64,000 nt of DNA from CBDFGS01 sp965247255 (GCA_965247255.1 CBDFGS010000013.1:496001-560000); one strand, 5' to 3'; shown: positions 1-9,488, numbered from the stretch's first letter. Program-made: numbers and translations. The notes: a model not told the origin generated them from the sequence alone.

Positions 1-1
1 G

Positions 2-3000
2 TACGACATTCGGGAGCTCGGGCTGTATGAGCCGGACTCGCAGTCGAAGCTCCAGGGGCTGTCGAAGAACCTGGCCGAGGCCGACTACGTCATGTTCTAC
101 AGCAACCGGCTCTATGGGACAATTCCGCGGTTGCCGGAGCGTTATCCCCAGACCTCGGGGTACTATCGACTACTGTTCTCCGGTGGGCTCGGCTATCAGC
201 TCGCCAGTGTGGAGACGGCCTATCCGCGCCTGGGCGCGATCTCGCTCGTCGACGACACGCTGGGCCGGCCTCGGCTCCCCGAGCCGGCCCGGCTGGCCTC
301 ACTCAGGCCATCCGGGCTGGCACTCAACCTCGGCTTCGCTGACGAGAGCTTCTCCGTCTACGACCACCCTGTGGGGCTGGTATTCAAGAACGTCGAGCGT
401 CTGGATGAGGAGAGCATCCGGGGGGCCATCAACCGTACGGCGGCCCAGGCTGGGACAGCCGGAGCGGCAACCGGGCTCCTGCTCGCTCCAGACGAGGTTA
501 AGGCGCAGCGGGAGGGTGGGACGTGGACCGACATCGTTCGAGAGGAGGGCTGGACAAACCGCGTACCGGTATTGGCATGGCTCCTCTTTCTCGAGATTGT
601 GGCCGTTGCTGCGCTCCCCATAGGCTTCGTCATCTTCCGGCCCTTGCCTGACAGGGGTTACCTGCTCTCTAAACCGCTCGGCCTGCTCCTGGTAGTCCTG
701 GTCGTCTGGCTGCTGGCCAGCTTTCAGTGGGTCTCCTTCTCGCGTGGGTCCATCGTCCTGGCCATCGCGCTTCTCGGCCTGGTGTCTGCTCTGGTCGTGG
801 TGAAGCGACGCGGGGAAATCGTCGATTTCGTTCGGCGGGAGTGGCCGATCCTGCTCACGGCAGAGGCGGTATTCCTCCTGGCCTTCTTCGCGTTCGTCGG
901 CGTTCGCATGGCCAATCCAGACCTGTGGCACCCCTTCCGCGGCGGCGAGAAGCCGATGGACCTTGCGTATCTCACCGCCGTGCTCCGCTCAACCTACATG
1001 CCCCCATACGACCCGTGGTTCAGCGGCGGGTACATAAACTACTACTACTGGGGCCAAATGATCGTGGCTTCGATCATCAAAGCGACAGGGATCACTCCCG
1101 GGACCGCGTTCAACATCGCGGTACCGACGTTCTTTGCGCTGACCGCCGCCAGCGCCTTCTCCATCGTCTACAACCTGGCTGAGGGAACTCTTCGCAGTCG
1201 CCGGGTTGGGCCGGGGGCCGGCCTACCGAGACCGGAATCGTCTCAGCCGGGGTCGGGGACATTCGACGACTCCGGTGGGAAACAACGCCGCCACGAGTCC
1301 AGACGCGGCCCCCTCCTCGCCGGCCTGGCGGGGGCCGCGTTCGTCTCGGTGCTTGGTAACCTCGACGGGGCCATCCAGGGAGGGCACTGGGCGTGGCGCA
1401 CGTTCTTGCTGAACAAGCCCAGCGAGGCGTTCGACTTCTGGCGCAGCAGCCGGATGATGCCTCCGGACCCGCCAGGCCACGAGATCACCGAGTTCCCGTT
1501 CTTCACGTTCTTGTTCGGGGACTTGCACGCCCACATGATGGCGCTGCCGTTCACTCTTCTGGCGCTGGGCCTCGGGCTCTCGGTCGTGCTCTCCGCTCGC
1601 CGTTCCCGCTCCGAGCGTGACTCGGAGGGACGCGTAGTCGAAATTGTCAGGCTCGCGATGCTGGGCGTAGCGGTCGGGGCGCTAAGGCTGATAAACACCT
1701 GGGACTTCCCGACGTACCTGCTGATCGCGGCGGCAGCGGTCTTCCTGGCTTCGTATCTGAAGAACGGCGGGCTTTCCCTGATGGTGTTGACGGAGGCAGG
1801 TGTGAAGTCGGTGCTCTTGTTCGCAGCCGGCTACCTGGTGTTCCTGCCGTTTCATCAGACGTACGAGACGTTCTTCTCCAGCCTCGAGTTGACAACGAAT
1901 AAGACGGTGCTGTGGCAGTTCCTGGCCATCACCGGGCTATTCATCTTCATAATCGGGTCCTTCCTCTTGAAGGAGCTCAAGGACGTGCTCCTGCCCGTCG
2001 GGCGCTCTGCATACACCAAGGCCACGCACGCTCTGGCCGTGTCCGGTAGGGGTGCCGCGGTATCGCTCTCAGGCGAAGAGGGGCGTCGGGTTGGCGCCCT
2101 CAGGCTTTCGGCCCTGACGATCGTGGCAGGCGTGCTCGCACTCGCCGCCGCAGTTTACATCTCGTCGTGGCTGGGCAGTACCATCCCGTTCGTGGTGGCC
2201 CTGGGAATGCTGGTGGTCACGGTGGCGTTCCGGTCTTTGAGAGAGCTCGGGCCGGAGTCGCCTCAGCTCTCATTTGTTTCCGTGCTAATCGGCGTTGCGC
2301 TGCTTCTCGTGGTTGGACTCGATATCTACCGCGTCGAGGGCGACATCGATCGGATGAATAGCGTCTTCAAGGTATATCTGCAGGTCTGGGTACTCCTGGC
2401 CGTGGCGTCGGCGTACCTGCTTTGGCGTATCGCGGATGGCCGGCTGGCCAAGCTCGGTGACCTGTCGCCGGGGAAAAAGGTCTGGCTGGTCGCGCTCGGA
2501 GTCCTATTGGTGAGCGCGATGGTGTACCCGCTCCTGGGCACCAAAGACCGGCTGCGCGACAGGTTCAACGACCAGGTGCTGCCACCAACCCTGGACGGGC
2601 TCGCCTACATGAGAGAAAACGTCTATCACGACCGTGAGGGGGACATCGAACTCGCAGCCGATTACGACGGAATAGTCTGGCTTCAGGAGAACTTGAAGGG
2701 CTCCCCCGTCGTCCTGGAAGGGCTTACGCCGATCTACCGATGGGGCGGCAGGGTCTCGGTGAACACCGGCCTGCCCAGCGTGCTGGGGTGGCAGTGGCAC
2801 CAGGAGCAGCAGCGATGGGACTACCGGGACGAGATTAGCCGGCGCGCCGCCGACGTCAATCGCGCCTACAGCACCACCGACGGCTTAGAGGCGCTGGCGA
2901 TCCTGCGTAAATACGGTGTCGAGTACGTCTACGTTGGTCAGCTTGAGCGGTTGTACTACCCGGAAGCCGGAATCGGGAAGTTCGAGAATGGCGACCTAGC

Positions 3001-3064
3001 GGACCATCTGGACGAGGTCTACCGCAACAAGCACGTTAGGGTCTATCAGGTCCGGTCCGGCTGA
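2..3064 (+). CDS. DUF2298 (Chlor_Arch_YYY) polytopic membrane protein, 5' partial
   Basis: The reading frame is open from the left window edge to a TGA at 3062-3064, so the true start lies outside. The first internal ATG (92) is inside the protein, because the codons before it read as coding. At least ten hydrophobic segments are visible. Family signatures seen are a YYYWGQ run (about 1040-1057), FPFFTFLFGDLHAH (about 1496-1537), NTWDFPTY (about 1694-1717) and DRMNSVFKVYLQ (about 2347-2382). A soluble C-terminal domain follows (about 2560-3061). DUF2298 proteins occur in Chloroflexota and archaea and often carry a glycosyltransferase-39-like N-terminal half. A role in cell-surface glycosylation is an inference from that. 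The neighbouring gene is convergent with a gap of about 50 bp. Confidence 0.85.
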   Translation, partial: YDIRELGLYEPDSQSKLQGLSKNLAEADYVMFYSNRLYGTIPRLPERYPQTSGYYRLLFSGGLGYQLASVETAYPRLGAISLVDDTLGRPRLPEPARLASLRPSGLALNLGFADESFSVYDHPVGLVFKNVERLDEESIRGAINRTAAQAGTAGAATGLLLAPDEVKAQREGGTWTDIVREEGWTNRVPVLAWLLFLEIVAVAALPIGFVIFRPLPDRGYLLSKPLGLLLVVLVVWLLASFQWVSFSRGSIVLAIALLGLVSALVVVKRRGEIVDFVRREWPILLTAEAVFLLAFFAFVGVRMANPDLWHPFRGGEKPMDLAYLTAVLRSTYMPPYDPWFSGGYINYYYWGQMIVASIIKATGITPGTAFNIAVPTFFALTAASAFSIVYNLAEGTLRSRRVGPGAGLPRPESSQPGSGTFDDSGGKQRRHESRRGPLLAGLAGAAFVSVLGNLDGAIQGGHWAWRTFLLNKPSEAFDFWRSSRMMPPDPPGHEITEFPFFTFLFGDLHAHMMALPFTLLALGLGLSVVLSARRSRSERDSEGRVVEIVRLAMLGVAVGALRLINTWDFPTYLLIAAAAVFLASYLKNGGLSLMVLTEAGVKSVLLFAAGYLVFLPFHQTYETFFSSLELTTNKTVLWQFLAITGLFIFIIGSFLLKELKDVLLPVGRSAYTKATHALAVSGRGAAVSLSGEEGRRVGALRLSALTIVAGVLALAAAVYISSWLGSTIPFVVALGMLVVTVAFRSLRELGPESPQLSFVSVLIGVALLLVVGLDIYRVEGDIDRMNSVFKVYLQVWVLLAVASAYLLWRIADGRLAKLGDLSPGKKVWLVALGVLLVSAMVYPLLGTKDRLRDRFNDQVLPPTLDGLAYMRENVYHDREGDIELAADYDGIVWLQENLKGSPVVLEGLTPIYRWGGRVSVNTGLPSVLGWQWHQEQQRWDYRDEISRRAADVNRAYSTTDGLEALAILRKYGVEYVYVGQLERLYYPEAGIGKFENGDLADHLDEVYRNKHVRVYQVRSG

Positions 3065-3116
3065 TCCTCTGATGTGTTCTGGCTCCAAGCCGTACCTGTA
3101 AACGGGTCCTGCGGAG

Positions 3117-4265
3117 CTAGATGCGAAAGCGGCGCCAGTCGCGTTCGAAGCGTTCTTTGGCCCGGAACCCGCTGGTACTAGGGGGCTGAAGGGTGACCCT
3201 GGGCCCGCCCTCGGCCAGGAACTCACCCTTGACCATCCCCCCCTGCCTCCCGCTGTACGCGATGAAGCAGTGGCCCTGACCGTCGAACGACACCGGTCCG
3301 GAGCCATCGATCGCCGCTGCGATGTTCCTGCCAGCCGCCTCGCCCTCTGCCGACGCGAATACCCCGGCCTTGGGGAGCGGCCTGCCGTTGGCCATCGGGA
3401 TGCTGACAACGTCGCCGACGGCAAACACGCCGGGGTGCTGTGTCTTAAGCGTTGAAGGCGACACCTTAATCCATCCTTGCCCGTCGAGCAGCCCGGACTC
3501 GGCCACGACGGCCGGCGCCCGGTGCGTCGGTACCGTTATCACGATGTCGGCGTCTATAGCCGAGCCATCGCTGAAAGCTGCTTCACGGCCGTCTGGCGAC
3601 ACGGCGGTCACACCGGCGTCCGTATGGAGCTCGATCCCCTTTCTGTCCAGGTCTCTAGCGATCCGAGCGCCTGCCTCGGCGCCTGCCACAGGCAAAGGCG
3701 CGGGCTCCGGCGTATAGACGTGTATATCAATGGCCCTCCGCGTCTTCCGTTGCTTCATCGCCCAGTCCAGGACCATCGCCGCTTCGAACGGTGCCGGCGG
3801 GCACTTGTACGGAACGCTGGACACCGCGATGATGACGCGGCCCGCGCGAAAGCCGGCAAGCCTTTTTCGGAGCTTCCGCGCGTTCTCCAGGTCGTAGAAA
3901 GAGTACGCTCCAGCCGAGCCAGGAACGCTTTCCCAGTCGTAGGCCGCCCCCAGCGCGACCACCAGGTAGTCGTATTCGATCTCTCCAACCGAGGAGGACA
4001 CTGTCTGTGAGCCTATGTCGATTGCCAGGACTTCCGCCTCGAGGAAGCGCACGCCCCTGTTTGCGAGCCGGCCCAGTGACCTGCTTGTCTTGGATACCTC
4101 GCGTTCTCCGACGATGAGCAAGGGGAAGGAGCCGCAAAGGTACGTTCGCCTGCTCCGATCGAGCAACACGACGTCATGTTCCGCGTCGACCAGAGAGCGG
4201 ACGACGCGAGCGGCGGCAACGCCACCGAAACCCCCGCCGATGACCACAACTTTCTTGCTTGGCAC
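3117..4265 (-). CDS. FAD-dependent pyridine-nucleotide-disulfide oxidoreductase (SQR/NDH-2-like)
   Basis: The 382-residue protein opens with a beta strand and the dinucleotide-binding motif GGGFGG (residues 10-15), and has a second FAD signature GVFAVGDV near residue 285. The segment PYKCPPAPFEAAM is typical of sulfide:quinone oxidoreductase and flavocytochrome-c-sulfide-dehydrogenase flavoproteins. Such enzymes pass electrons from sulfide or NADH to quinone or cytochrome at the membrane face. The substrate cannot be fixed from sequence, since the second redox cysteine of true SQRs is not evident. The start is GTG, preceded by GCGAGGT at a good distance. It stands alone, convergent with the DUF2298 gene and divergent from the beta-propeller gene. 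Confidence 0.8.
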   Translation of the reverse strand: MPSKKVVVIGGGFGGVAAARVVRSLVDAEHDVVLLDRSRRTYLCGSFPLLIVGEREVSKTSRSLGRLANRGVRFLEAEVLAIDIGSQTVSSSVGEIEYDYLVVALGAAYDWESVPGSAGAYSFYDLENARKLRKRLAGFRAGRVIIAVSSVPYKCPPAPFEAAMVLDWAMKQRKTRRAIDIHVYTPEPAPLPVAGAEAGARIARDLDRKGIELHTDAGVTAVSPDGREAAFSDGSAIDADIVITVPTHRAPAVVAESGLLDGQGWIKVSPSTLKTQHPGVFAVGDVVSIPMANGRPLPKAGVFASAEGEAAGRNIAAAIDGSGPVSFDGQGHCFIAYSGRQGGMVKGEFLAEGGPRVTLQPPSTSGFRAKERFERDWRRFRI

Positions 4266-4492
4266 GTCTCGACCTCGCTGGTGATTCTCTTCCGACCCTG
4301 CCTGGGACGGACAGGAGTATTCTAGGTTTGCCGCGGTAAGCAGTCAACGCAGAGAAGGTCAGCAGCATCGACGCTTATCGCCGCCGATGCTATCGAATCT
4401 GCAACTAGACACATGACAGCTACCTGGATAAACTGCCGGAAAGAGCCAGGATGTGCGGCTCCACCCCAAGTCATCGCGGACCCGGTCAAATC

Positions 4493-5656
4493 ATGCGCAA
4501 GATAGCCTTCGTGCAGCCTGAGATGAGGGTCAGCATCGCCAACGCGGACGGCAGCGATGCGAAGCCCCTCGATGCGCCTGGGACGTTCCAGACGTGGCCG
4601 GTATGGTCGCCGGATGGCGACCGTGTAGTCTTCTCGTCGTTCTCGACCGGAAGCAACGGCCACGGCCGCATTGGCCTGTACACCCAGGACCTGGACGCTG
4701 AAGCGGCGCGGTCTATCTATGAAAACGAACCTGGCACGGATGCCATCGCCCCCCGCACTCCGCACTACGCGCTGTGGTCTCCGGACAAGCGCCGGTTGGC
4801 GCTGATCGCCCGGACATGGGCCGACGGTCTCTCACTGCTGCTGGTCGACCCTTCCGGAGATGCGGCGGCGACCCGAATCGTAAATGGCATGCCGGTATTC
4901 GCCTCCTGGTCTTCGGACTCCAGGTTGCTGCTTGTGCACTCTGGACCGTACCACTACGTAGTAGATACCGCGCGTGACCTCGAGCCGGCGAAGATGCCGG
5001 GCCGCTCCAGGCTCTATATGGCCCCGTCGTGGTCACCGGTCGATGACCGCATAGCTATCCTGAGCGAGGAAGCAGAGGGCCAGCAATCTCTTCTGGTGGG
5101 TGCGGTTTCGGAAGCCGAGGTTAGCCGCATCACTCAGTTTCACGGCGCCGGGGCGTTCTCATGGAGCCCTGGAGGCAACTCCATAGGACTGGTCCGAGAC
5201 CAGCAGGAAGGCGCCCGTCTCTACCAGGGTCTCTGGGTGGTCGACTCCCGTGGTGGCGGAGAGCGCCGCGTCATCAACGACAGAGTGCTCTGCTTCTTCT
5301 GGTCGCCATCGGGAAACGAGATCGCTTTCGTGACCCCCTCCGCCGATGCCAAGGGCTCACTACGGTGGGGCATCGTGGACGTCCGCTCCGAGGAGCCGGC
5401 CCGATATCTCACCGACTTCCGCCCCTCCGAGGAGCAGCTGACCATTTTCATGTTCTTCGACCAGTACGCGCAGTCCCACAATCCGTGGTCGCCGGATGGA
5501 CGCCACCTGATCTTTTCCGGAGAGGTGGGCTATCGAAAGGAGAGCGGGCCCCTCTCGGACTCCCAGGAGTCCAGGGTCCTGGTGGTCGACTCGCGCGGCG
5601 CCGACCCGCCGGACGAGGTGGCCGATGGATTGCTGGGATTCTGGTCGCCGCAGTAG
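4493..5656 (+). CDS. TolB/WD40-like beta-propeller protein
   Basis: About 388 residues, made almost entirely of PD40-type blades: repeated WSPDGDRVVFSS-like units (WSPDKRRLAL, WSSDSRLLLV, WSPVDDRIAI, WSPGGNSIGL, WSPSGNEIAF, WSPDGRHLIF), ending in a final WSP. That is at least seven blades, enough for a closed propeller. No signal peptide or membrane segment is visible, so it is probably cytoplasmic. I prefer ATG 4493, where the first blade begins, over the in-frame ATG at 4451; neither has a strong ribosome-binding site. Propellers of this kind bind proteins or ligands, and the partner is unknown. Confidence 0.7.
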   Translation: MRKIAFVQPEMRVSIANADGSDAKPLDAPGTFQTWPVWSPDGDRVVFSSFSTGSNGHGRIGLYTQDLDAEAARSIYENEPGTDAIAPRTPHYALWSPDKRRLALIARTWADGLSLLLVDPSGDAAATRIVNGMPVFASWSSDSRLLLVHSGPYHYVVDTARDLEPAKMPGRSRLYMAPSWSPVDDRIAILSEEAEGQQSLLVGAVSEAEVSRITQFHGAGAFSWSPGGNSIGLVRDQQEGARLYQGLWVVDSRGGGERRVINDRVLCFFWSPSGNEIAFVTPSADAKGSLRWGIVDVRSEEPARYLTDFRPSEEQLTIFMFFDQYAQSHNPWSPDGRHLIFSGEVGYRKESGPLSDSQESRVLVVDSRGADPPDEVADGLLGFWSPQ

Positions 5657-5661
5657 ATGTT

Positions 5662-6348
5662 TTACCCTTTAGCGGTCCGGCGCGAGCCCAACATCCTCGC
5701 CACCGCGTCGCGGTAGGTGTGCCGCGCCTCAGCGCGAGACTTCTTGACATCCGCGGGGTTATCCTCAGCTTTCGCCGCTAGCCGGGACACGATCCCCTCT
5801 ACAGCGTCTCGAAGTAGCCGTTTGTCCACCCGGACCGCCCCCGCCTCAACAAAGCGCTCCAGCTGCTGGTCCACCTCCGGGCCGCCGTCGACGAAGACGA
5901 CGTCATAGCCCTGGTCCAACCCCGGGAGTATCTCCTCGGCCCGGCCTCGCAGCACTTTGACGCGCTCCGAGAGGCCCTTTCGCGCGAGCTCTTGCTCGGC
6001 GAGGTCGGCGTGGCCTAGGTCACTCTCGATCGTGTCCACATGAGAGCCTGCGCTGCCTGCTTCGGCCATCAATGCCGCCGTATAGCCGAGGGCGGCGCCG
6101 ACCTCAAGGAATCGCCCCGCCCCGGTCATCTCCACGAGCAACGGCCACATTGGCGCGCTGTATGGAGGGCTGGGCCAGGCCTGGCACTGCTTCTCGCCGT
6201 GCTCTCGGCGGTGCGCGTGAGTCTTCTGGTACAGGTCGTGGTGGACATACATCTGCTCACCGAGCACCGGCTCGAGGAGCTCAGTCCACTCTACGTAAAT
6301 TTCTTGGTCTTTCGGGTCCTCGAAGTCGGGCGCCATTCGTGGCGACAT
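5662..6348 (-). CDS. Class I SAM-dependent O-methyltransferase-like protein
   Basis: 228 residues. The SAM-binding motif I is clear (FLEVGAALGYTAALMAE, mid-protein), followed by an acidic residue at the end of strand beta-2 (IESD) and by VVFVDGGPEV, resembling motif IV of the caffeoyl-CoA O-methyltransferase group (PF01596-like). The N-terminal 70 residues are rich in His and Tyr and are not recognised. The methyl acceptor is unknown. It ends five bases from the stop of the convergent propeller gene. A PHP-domain gene lies 30 bp upstream on the same strand, so the two may be co-transcribed. Confidence 0.75.
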   Translation of the reverse strand: MSPRMAPDFEDPKDQEIYVEWTELLEPVLGEQMYVHHDLYQKTHAHRREHGEKQCQAWPSPPYSAPMWPLLVEMTGAGRFLEVGAALGYTAALMAEAGSAGSHVDTIESDLGHADLAEQELARKGLSERVKVLRGRAEEILPGLDQGYDVVFVDGGPEVDQQLERFVEAGAVRVDKRLLRDAVEGIVSRLAAKAEDNPADVKKSRAEARHTYRDAVARMLGSRRTAKG

Positions 6349-6377
6349 GCGGAAGTGGGGGCGTGCCGCGCCGCCAC

Positions 6378-7307
6378 TCAGCCCTTCAAGAAGACGGGCT
6401 GCGTCCAGGCCCGCGCGCCGGGGATGGACGCGCGGACGACAGCGCGGACGTAGCCCTCGTCGCCGCGGGGCTCGTAGGCGGCCTCGAGTCCGGCGACCTC
6501 GGCCAGCACCGTTCCGCCGCGGCCGATGAACTTAGTCATGTATACGGCATCGAAGGTCTGCTCAATGCTCAGGGAGACCCCGTCCTCCGAGGTCTCCAGG
6601 TCCGACAGCGTCACGCCGGTGGAGGCGTAGAAGTCGCCGACCGCCATAGAGTCGACGATAGCTTCTTGGGAGAGCTCCGTCGCCCGGACGACCACCCAGC
6701 CCCGTCCCGGATTGCTCATCATCGGCGTGAAGTCGTGGTACCTGTGCGAGTCGTCGGTGGCCACCCCAAAGATGACGCGATTGGCGCTGAGCACCCCGTC
6801 CCAGATCTCGTCGCCGCTTGCCTTCCCGGGACCCCCTTCGCTGTTCGTTGCGGGGTGGCCGTTGTACACCTCGAGAAGGCTGACGCCCTTCACACGGCTG
6901 ATCTCTTCATGACCGAAAGCCCACTTGAAGTTAGGATGGTTTATGGATGCAATCCCGCCCGCCTCCCGGATTGCGTCGACGTTTGCCTGTATGGTCGGCA
7001 CGATGTCGTCCGCGTTGATGGGCTCGACCACCCTGGAGATGCCGATTCCGTTGATGTGAATCGGGATGGACCGCTGCCGGACTTCGATTCTGGCGCTGAT
7101 CTCCTCGCCGGGTATCATTAGCGGCCGCCTGAACCTTCGTTTCCCCGCGGCGTATTCAAATAGCGTCAAGTGGTTGTGGTCGCTCAGCACCAGGAAATCG
7201 TACCCGTGTCTGCGGTACCACGGCACGACCTTCTCCGGCTCGGCGTCGCCGTCAGACTCCGTCGTGTGGGTGTGGATGTTCCCCTTGTACCATTTCGGTG
7301 TGGGCAT
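6378..7307 (-). CDS. PHP-domain metallohydrolase (CehA/McbA-like)
   Basis: 309 residues. The N-terminal PHP metal centre is clear: HTH at residues 12-14, D19, and SDHNH around residues 42-46. A glutamate in MIPGEEI, SINHPNF and a TDDSH segment complete the metal set. The C-terminal part looks like the beta-rich extension of CehA/McbA-type proteins. PHP enzymes hydrolyse phosphoesters or similar bonds with two or three metal ions; the substrate here is unknown. The gene lies 30 bp upstream of the methyltransferase gene on the same strand, and an intrinsic terminator at 7352-7383 separates it from the gene upstream. Confidence 0.75.
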   Translation of the reverse strand: MPTPKWYKGNIHTHTTESDGDAEPEKVVPWYRRHGYDFLVLSDHNHLTLFEYAAGKRRFRRPLMIPGEEISARIEVRQRSIPIHINGIGISRVVEPINADDIVPTIQANVDAIREAGGIASINHPNFKWAFGHEEISRVKGVSLLEVYNGHPATNSEGGPGKASGDEIWDGVLSANRVIFGVATDDSHRYHDFTPMMSNPGRGWVVVRATELSQEAIVDSMAVGDFYASTGVTLSDLETSEDGVSLSIEQTFDAVYMTKFIGRGGTVLAEVAGLEAAYEPRGDEGYVRAVVRASIPGARAWTQPVFLKG

Positions 7308-7351
7308 CGATGAATCCTTCCTTCGTACTGCAGACCGATACTAACCGGTGC

Positions 7352-7383
7352 CAGAAAGAAAAGAGCGGTCTCGATGACCGCCC
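7352..7383 (-). terminator. Intrinsic terminator downstream of the small membrane-protein gene
   Basis: Read on the minus strand, GCGGTC and GACCGC form a 6-bp stem around a five-base loop (ATCGA), directly followed by CTTTTCTTTCT. It lies about 80 bp beyond the stop of the gene at 7466-7807 and before the PHP gene. Confidence 0.6.
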
Positions 7384-7410
7384 TTCGGTGTCATACATCT
7401 AGCCCAACCG

Positions 7411-7437
7411 AGGGCAGGTTTCAAACCTGCCCCTACA
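7411..7437. repeat. Palindromic intergenic repeat of the GCCCCTAC family
   Basis: GGGCAGGTTTCAAACCTGCCC is a near-perfect inverted repeat followed by CTACA. Related units ending in GCCCCTAC or similar occur at 9558-9588, 28943-28971, 34508-34566, 39388-39416 and 39730-39757, always between genes. Confidence 0.6.
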
Positions 7438-7465
7438 AACCAACGACTTTTCGGCGGGGCCCGTT

Positions 7466-7807
7466 CTAGCGTGCGAACACGAGGGCGAGGGCGAGAGCTA
7501 CGACGGCGAGCACTCCGTACTGGCCTCCCAAAGCGCCGGCGATGCCCATGAGCGGGACAGAGAAAACCAACACAACCGCGACGCGCCCAGTAGAGACCCC
7601 GGACCGCCGGCCCTTCAGCCCTTTGAGCCGCTCGGCGACGCCAGCTTCCACCTGCTCGTCGATCGCGCCCTGGATCCGGCCGAGGAACGACTCCACGACC
7701 TCGCCCTCCATGTCCTCGCCAAGCTCACCGCGCGCTCGCAGGCTTGCCCTAAGCTCGTCGCGTAACTCGGGCGAGGTCAGTCCCTCGTTTTTCGTCCCGT
7801 CGGCCAT
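7466..7807 (-). CDS. Small hypothetical membrane protein
   Basis: 113 residues. The first 65 residues are charged and predicted helical. The last 40 are strongly hydrophobic, forming two membrane helices with a Gly-Gly-Gln turn (residues about 75-90 and 95-112). The ATG start has GAAGGT eight to ten bases upstream on the minus strand. I do not recognise the family. A tail-anchored hairpin with a cytoplasmic helical head is the simplest reading. Confidence 0.6.
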   Translation of the reverse strand: MADGTKNEGLTSPELRDELRASLRARGELGEDMEGEVVESFLGRIQGAIDEQVEAGVAERLKGLKGRRSGVSTGRVAVVLVFSVPLMGIAGALGGQYGVLAVVALALALVFAR

Positions 7808-7985
7808 CGCTTACCTTCAAGCTCACGCGGATGACATGCGGCGGAGCGTCGCTAAAGGCGAGTATATCATCGCGCTAATGGGTGTCAACTCGATCTCGCC
7901 TCCGGCTTATTCATGCGGGAACGGCGCGCTTGTTCGCCCGCCCGGGAGCGCATTCCAGAATGCTCAGGCGTGAGGTTGGCGCGGG

Positions 7986-8654
7986 TCATCCTTCGTCGGC
8001 GCCGATCCGGGCGAGAAGCCGCTTGGGCGCGGAGTCGAGGAGTTCGACCGACTCGTTTTGAGTGAGGCCGGCGCCGCGGGCGATGTCGAGGGCGTACTCT
8101 CTGGTCATGAGGTCCTGCGGGGCGTGGGCGTCGGAGTCGAGCACCAGGTGCGCCCCGGCCTTCTGGGCGACTTTCACGACGTGGCCGTTGGCGAGGCTGT
8201 GGCCGGTGCGCCCGGATACCTCGAGGAAGACTCCGTTGCGGGCGGCGATGGCGGCCTCTTCGGGCAGGATGAGGCCGGGATGCGCGAGCAGATCGACGTG
8301 CTCGGAGCTTACTGCGGCGCGATTGGTGCCGGGCTCGACGGGCTCCACGACGGTCTCGCCGTGCACGTTGACGACCTTGGCTCCCATGGCCCTGGCCTCG
8401 CGGGCGAGGGCATCGATGTCGCTCTTGGGACAGTGGGTGATCTCCACCCCCGGCAGCGCAAGGATGTCCCAGCGACTAGAGGCCATCTCACAGTCCTTGG
8501 CAAGCGTGTTCAGTACGAACTCGACGTTGCCCGGACCGACGTGGTCAGTGATGGCTATAACCCGGTAGCCGAAATCGGCGTGCGCCCGCCGGATGAGCTC
8601 GATAGGCGAGAGGACGCCGTCGCTCAGAAACGTGTGGGTGTGGAAGTCGTACAA
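7986..8654 (-). CDS. PHP-domain phosphatase, histidinol-phosphatase-like
   Basis: 222 residues, a compact PHP fold: HTH at residues 5-7, D12, TDH around 36-38, the glutamate of LPGVEIT, LLAHPG, and a C-terminal DSDAHA. This set of metal ligands is complete. Proteins of this size and pattern are usually annotated as histidinol-phosphate-phosphatase-domain proteins, but no his genes are nearby, so the substrate is open. The upstream region (8655-8858) carries three GTTCC boxes at 10-bp spacing that could be an operator for this gene. Confidence 0.75.
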   Translation of the reverse strand: MYDFHTHTFLSDGVLSPIELIRRAHADFGYRVIAITDHVGPGNVEFVLNTLAKDCEMASSRWDILALPGVEITHCPKSDIDALAREARAMGAKVVNVHGETVVEPVEPGTNRAAVSSEHVDLLAHPGLILPEEAAIAARNGVFLEVSGRTGHSLANGHVVKVAQKAGAHLVLDSDAHAPQDLMTREYALDIARGAGLTQNESVELLDSAPKRLLARIGADEG

Positions 8655-8740
8655 GTCGGGCTCCCGGACGCATAGTGTAAGCGTCGTTAGATTCTAGCAG
8701 ACGGTGGTCTGTTGGCCGGAACAGTCGGCCAAAATGAATT

Positions 8741-8770
8741 GTTCCATCCTGTTCCAATTTGTTCCGGCTC
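8741..8770. promoter_or_regulatory. Three GTTCC boxes at exact 10-bp spacing upstream of the PHP gene
   Basis: GTTCC occurs at 8741, 8751 and 8761, so all three face the same side of the helix. The last is part of TTGTTCCGGCT, which recurs at 8850-8860. A GGAAC in opposite orientation lies at about 8718. The block lies in the 204-bp gap between the PHP gene start and the end of ubiX. A protein-binding role is inferred. Confidence 0.35.
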
Positions 8771-8858
8771 AGGTAGGGGCCGTGGAATAAAAGCGGGACA
8801 GACTTGGTACAGCAGGAGGGATTGCGCCCCGCGTTTCCAAGTAATCAGCTTGTTCCGG

Positions 8859-9488
8859 CTATCCCGATGCCGGACCCTCGTACCGCATGTCCTTCGGTAG
8901 GGCGTCGATGACGCCGAGGGCTAGGAGCGTGCGCTGGGTCATGAAGTCGACAACATCTTCGACTGTGTCCTGCTCCAGGTAGAAGGCGGGCTCTGGTGGC
9001 AGGATGGTCACGCCCAGGCGGGCCAGGGCGGCCATGTTGTCGAGGTGGATGGCGCTGAGGGGCGTCTCGCGGGGGACTAGGACGAGGGGTCGCTTCTCCT
9101 TGATGCAGACGTCGGCTGCGCGTCGCAGCAGGTTGTCGGCGAGGCCATGCGCGATTGCCGCGACGGTTGCGACGCTACAAGGCACGACAGCCATTCCCAG
9201 GGTGGGGAAGGTGCCGCTGGCGATGGGCGCCGCGAGGTCCCCTACCGGGAAGTAGGTGAAGCGCCCAGAGCCGTCCCAGCGCTCGAGGGCGTCGCCGAAG
9301 GACTCGTCCATCTCGTCTCGCCACACGATGCGGGCCGCGGAGGAGGCGGTGGCGACTACAGGGAGCTCCATGGCCAAGAGGCGGTCGATAGCGGCGCGGG
9401 CGAGGACTGCGCCGCTGGCGCCGGTGATTCCGATTACGACAGGTGGGGTGTTACCGTTGCGGAGCGCTGTGGTTTTGGAGTTGGTCAT
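8859..9488 (-). CDS. ubiX: UbiX-family flavin prenyltransferase
   Basis: 209 residues. The flavoprotein signature GITGASGA starts near residue 19. VVPCSVATVAAIAHGLADNL and RPLVLVPRETPLS match the conserved blocks around the flavin and prenyl-phosphate pocket of UbiX/Pad1. The enzyme makes prenylated FMN, the cofactor of UbiD decarboxylases, and the UbiD gene lies 1.2 kb upstream on the same strand with a UbiA prenyltransferase between them. Start ATG 9488 has GGAG about ten bases upstream. The C-terminus is slightly extended. Confidence 0.9.
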   Translation of the reverse strand: MTNSKTTALRNGNTPPVVIGITGASGAVLARAAIDRLLAMELPVVATASSAARIVWRDEMDESFGDALERWDGSGRFTYFPVGDLAAPIASGTFPTLGMAVVPCSVATVAAIAHGLADNLLRRAADVCIKEKRPLVLVPRETPLSAIHLDNMAALARLGVTILPPEPAFYLEQDTVEDVVDFMTQRTLLALGVIDALPKDMRYEGPASG

